Assembly: GCF_017309955.1 (NCBI RefSeq)
Contig: NZ_CP021248.1
Coordinates: 682,001 to 746,000 of the forward strand
DNA from: Novosphingobium sp. KA1
GTDB lineage: Bacteria > Pseudomonadota > Alphaproteobacteria > Sphingomonadales > Sphingomonadaceae
DNA: 64,000 nt
Direction: 5' to 3'
Of the stretch, positions 61,238 to 64,000 are shown piece by piece. Positions within the stretch are counted from its first letter, which is position 1. Each line of letters begins with the position of its first letter. The translations under genes and the position numbers were made by a program. The notes beneath the pieces are model-generated. The model worked only from the letters and a program-made list of their open reading frames with translations, was not told the origin of the DNA and ran no database searches.

Positions 61238-63408
61238 ATGATATGCATAATCCTGAGTTGGCAGACGCCACGCTTCCCCGAGATGATAGCGGCCTGTTCG
61301 CATTCGCGACTGTCCTCGCGCTCCACCGGATCGCGGTGGACCCGCAGCAGTTGCGCCATGGCCTGGGTCATGATCGTGCCATCGATGCTGACGATCTGAA
61401 GCGACTTGCCAAGCGGCAGGACGAAGTGCGGGCCAAGTCGCTGCGCGCCACCTTCGACAAGCTTCGTCAAATGCCGCTTCCAGCGCTCGCCAACGGTCCT
61501 GCAGGGTGGTTCGTGATTGCCCGCGCCGCTGAAGATGAAGTGCTGATCCAGCCACCGTGCCATGCAGTGGACGGCGTACAGCCGCAGATCATGAAGATCG
61601 ACCGGGATGCACTGGAAGCCATGTGGTCGGGCGAGCTTCTGCTCCTCACGACCCGCGAGGGCGTGGGCGGTGTGAGCCGGGCTTTCGACGTCAGCTGGTT
61701 CATTCCCCAGATCGTCAAGTACCGCCGCCTGATCGGCGAGGTTCTGCTGGTCACGCTCGGGATAAACCTGCTCGGACTTGCATCACCGCTTTTCTTCCAG
61801 AACGTTATCGACAAGGTGCTTGTTCACAACACCCTCGATACGCTGACCATCCTGGTGATCGGGTTCGGCGTCGTGTCGGTCTGGGAAACCGCTTTCGGAT
61901 GGCTGCGCACCCGCCTCTATTCCGAGACGAGCCAGAAGATCGACGTCGAACTGGGGGCCAAGCTCTTCCGGCACCTCCTCGGGCTCAACCTGTCGTACTT
62001 TGAGGCGCGGCGCGTTGGCGACATCGCCATGCGCGTGCGCCAGCTGGAAACGATCCGCGAGTTTCTCACCAACGCCTCGCTGACGGTCCTCATCGATCCG
62101 ATCTTTACGGTCATCTTCCTGATCGTGATGTGGTTCTACTCGACCCAGCTATTTCTCATCACCGTTCTGACCATCCCCTGCTACATCGCCGTCGCCGTCT
62201 TCATCACGGGGCCGCTGCGCGCGCGGATCGAGGAGAAGTTCGAGCGCTCGGCAGCTAACAACGCCCTCCTCATCGAAAGCATCGGCGGGATCCAGACCGT
62301 CAAGGCCGGTGCCGTCGAACCGCAGTGGCAGGACCGCTGGGAGCGCCAGCTCGCCGGATACAGCTTCGCATCCCAGAAGGTCATCAATCTCGGGAATACC
62401 GGCAGCCAGCTGATCCAGCTGATCTCCAAGATCAACATGGTGCTGATCCTCTATTTCGGTGCCCGCGCGGTGATCGACAAGGACATGACGGTCGGCGCTC
62501 TCGTCGCCTTCAACATGTTCGCCCAGCGGGTGTCGGGTCCGGTCATCCGCATGGCTCAGCTTTGGCAGGACTTCCAGCAGGTTCGCATTGCCATCGAGCG
62601 TCTCGGCGACGTGCTGAACCAGCCCGTCGAGCCCGGCACGGGTAGCCGCGTCGCGCTGCCGCAGCTCAAAGGCGCCGTTGCCTTCGAGGGCGTCAAGTTC
62701 CGCTATGGTCTGGATGGTCCCTGGACGCTCGATGAAATCGATCTGATCGTGCCAGCAGGGTCTACGCTCGGAATTGTGGGTTCATCCGGTTCAGGCAAGT
62801 CCACTCTCACCAAGCTCCTTCAGCGCCTCTACGTACCGGCTGCCGGCCGGGTGACGATCGATGGTGTCGATATCGCCCAGATCGACCCGGCCTGGCTGCG
62901 ACGCCAGATCGGTGTCGTGCTTCAGGAGAACCTGCTGTTCAGCCGAACGATCCGGGAGAATATCGCGCTCTCCAATCCGGCCATGCCGATCGAGAAGGTG
63001 ATGGCGGCCGCAGAGCTTGCCGGCGCGCATGAATTCATCGTCAAACTGCCGCAAGGCTACGATACCCTTGTCGAGGAGCGCGGCACCAACCTGTCCGGCG
63101 GGCAGCGCCAGCGTCTGGCCATCGCACGCGCTCTGGTCAATCAGCCGCGCATCCTCATTCTCGACGAGGCCACCAGCGCTCTCGATGCCGAGAGCGAAGA
63201 GATTATTCAGTGTAATCTCAAGGCCATGGCGGCGGGGCGTACCGTGATCATCATTGCCCATCGTCTCTCCGCCGTCCGGCAATGCGATACCCTTATAGCT
63301 CTTGAAGCCGGCCGCATTGTCGAGCGCGGCAACCACGATGAGCTTTTGCGCGTGAACGGTCGCTATGCGGACCTCCACAGACGTCAGAGCGGGGGGATCG
63401 TTGCATGA
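61234..63408 (+). CDS. Type I secretion ABC transporter (HlyB-like)
   Basis: A 724-residue permease/ATPase. Residues ~1-140 form a C39-like domain lacking the catalytic Cys (SGLFAFATVLALHR), as in RTX-type exporters that do not process their cargo. Six membrane helices follow, then the ATPase: GSSGSGKST, LSGGQRQRLAIARAL and ILILDEATSALD. It drives one-step export of a protein with a C-terminal signal; no such cargo gene is visible in the window. Confidence 0.94.
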   Translation: MNDMHNPELADATLPRDDSGLFAFATVLALHRIAVDPQQLRHGLGHDRAIDADDLKRLAKRQDEVRAKSLRATFDKLRQMPLPALANGPAGWFVIARAAEDEVLIQPPCHAVDGVQPQIMKIDRDALEAMWSGELLLLTTREGVGGVSRAFDVSWFIPQIVKYRRLIGEVLLVTLGINLLGLASPLFFQNVIDKVLVHNTLDTLTILVIGFGVVSVWETAFGWLRTRLYSETSQKIDVELGAKLFRHLLGLNLSYFEARRVGDIAMRVRQLETIREFLTNASLTVLIDPIFTVIFLIVMWFYSTQLFLITVLTIPCYIAVAVFITGPLRARIEEKFERSAANNALLIESIGGIQTVKAGAVEPQWQDRWERQLAGYSFASQKVINLGNTGSQLIQLISKINMVLILYFGARAVIDKDMTVGALVAFNMFAQRVSGPVIRMAQLWQDFQQVRIAIERLGDVLNQPVEPGTGSRVALPQLKGAVAFEGVKFRYGLDGPWTLDEIDLIVPAGSTLGIVGSSGSGKSTLTKLLQRLYVPAAGRVTIDGVDIAQIDPAWLRRQIGVVLQENLLFSRTIRENIALSNPAMPIEKVMAAAELAGAHEFIVKLPQGYDTLVEERGTNLSGGQRQRLAIARALVNQPRILILDEATSALDAESEEIIQCNLKAMAAGRTVIIIAHRLSAVRQCDTLIALEAGRIVERGNHDELLRVNGRYADLHRRQSGGIVA

Positions 63409-64000
63409 GCGCCTGGGGTCATCATTGGGAGGTTCTGCGCGAAGCGCTGCGAGCCGAGAAGGAGCGGGCGAAGAACTTCGTTCCAACGCGCGAAGCCGAT
63501 TTTCTGCCTGCGGCGCTCGAAGTCGCAGAACGTCCGGTGTCGCCGACCGCACGGGTTACGGCATGGGTGCTGCTGGGCGGGCTCGCTATTACCATTGCCT
63601 GGACAGTGTTCGGACGGGTCGATGTCGTGGCCTCGGCGCCAGGAAGCCTCATCCCGACGGGTAACACGAAGCTCGTCCAGTCACCGGGACAGGGTGACGT
63701 CAGGGCGATTTATGTCCGCAACGGTGACGTGGTGCGTAAGGGGCAGGCGTTGCTCGACCTTGACCCAACCCTCACGGGGGCAGACCTTGCCCAGGCCGAG
63801 AAGGCGCTGGCTTCGGCGGAGCTCGACATTGCCCGCAATCGCGCCATTGCCGATGCCCTTTCCGGTAAAGGGCTTCACTTTGTAGCGCCGCCTGGAACAT
63901 CGCTCGAGATTGCCGAGACCCAGCGCCGTTTGATCGCAGCTCAGCTTGCGGAAATTGACGCGACCACGGCCAGCCTGTCGTCCGCCCGCCGTTCGGCGCT
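63405..64000 (+). CDS. HlyD-family membrane fusion protein, 3' end outside the window
   Basis: The first 198 residues of a periplasmic adaptor. A cytosolic start (MSAWGHHWEVLREALRAEK), one membrane helix (VTAWVLLGGLAITIAWTVFG), then the biotinyl-lipoyl-like segment VDVVASAPGSLIPTGNTKLVQSP (shown in part), VRAIYVRNGDVV-type half-motif and a coiled coil (LAQAEKALASAELDIARN). It bridges the HlyB-like transporter and TolC. Its ATG overlaps the upstream stop. The frame is open to the last base. Confidence 0.92.
   Translation, partial: MSAWGHHWEVLREALRAEKERAKNFVPTREADFLPAALEVAERPVSPTARVTAWVLLGGLAITIAWTVFGRVDVVASAPGSLIPTGNTKLVQSPGQGDVRAIYVRNGDVVRKGQALLDLDPTLTGADLAQAEKALASAELDIARNRAIADALSGKGLHFVAPPGTSLEIAETQRRLIAAQLAEIDATTASLSSARRSA

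Noticed and set aside
1..64000. CRISPR arrays, rRNA, integrase-tRNA islands
   Set aside because: No regularly spaced repeats, rRNA-like sequence, tRNA or phage-type integrase was found.

Overview
The window (GC-rich, with a few AT-rich intergenic stretches) looks like the chromosome or a large replicon of a sphingomonad (Sphingomonadaceae, Alphaproteobacteria; Novosphingobium/Sphingobium-like). Supporting this are two large TonB-dependent receptors, a BON protein with a SWFGD motif, DUF3182 and DUF4142 proteins, HWE/HisKA_2 histidine kinases, and three exact matches to the alphaproteobacterial general-stress (sigma-EcfG) promoter GGAAC-N16-CGTT. No rRNA, tRNA or CRISPR array was seen.

Layout. 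(1) 0.7-21.4 kb is a stress and envelope region: small membrane proteins, a BON protein, a membrane PQQ dehydrogenase, a YflT-like protein, two Crp/Fnr regulators, two HWE/HisKA_2 kinases, DUF4142, DUF3182 and a low-affinity iron permease family protein. It is interrupted by a nested insertion-sequence structure (1.17-4.55 kb: an IS630 element with an identical IS110 copy at each end, in inverted orientation) and by a second IS630 (12.2-13.4 kb). (2) 21.5-25.5 kb is a scar: an IS3 element without target duplication sits between the 3' part of a catalase gene and the 3' part of a large unrecognised gene. (3) 25.8-46.0 kb is a catabolic island of two divergent operons. Leftward: enolase-superfamily enzyme, hydantoinase/oxoprolinase A and B, P450, SDR, cytosolic gamma-glutamyltransferase-family enzyme. 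Rightward: Rieske oxygenase, glutamine-synthetase-like ligase, TonB receptor, Tat-exported carboxylesterase, MFS transporter, lactonase-like MBL hydrolase; then a PuuR-like XRE-cupin regulator and an exported M20 hydrolase. The gene set suggests uptake of an amide- or ester-linked aromatic compound, gamma-glutamyl masking of an amine, oxidation and unmasking. The substrate is unknown. (4) 46.4-58.0 kb is an amino-sugar/galactoside locus: AgaK-like kinase, AgaS, GatZ/KbaZ, EamA transporter, Tat-exported GH36, exported amidohydrolase, AgaR-like DeoR regulator and a TonB receptor, with TTTCGTTT-type operator candidates in its promoters. (5) 58.5-64.0 kb holds HU, a transposase scrap, and a type I secretion operon (TolC, HlyB-like, HlyD-like) whose last gene runs off the window.

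Most notable observations: deleting both IS110 copies in silico restores a perfect TA-flanked IS630 insertion, so the IS110 element inserted at the two IS630 tips, and its upstream noncoding region carries a segment complementary to its own right end, as expected for a bridge RNA; the gamma-glutamyl island with shared TTTCCTATAGGAAA-type sites next to an XRE-cupin regulator; the AgaR-type regulon; and the truncated large gene, which may be a remnant of a defence-type NTPase.
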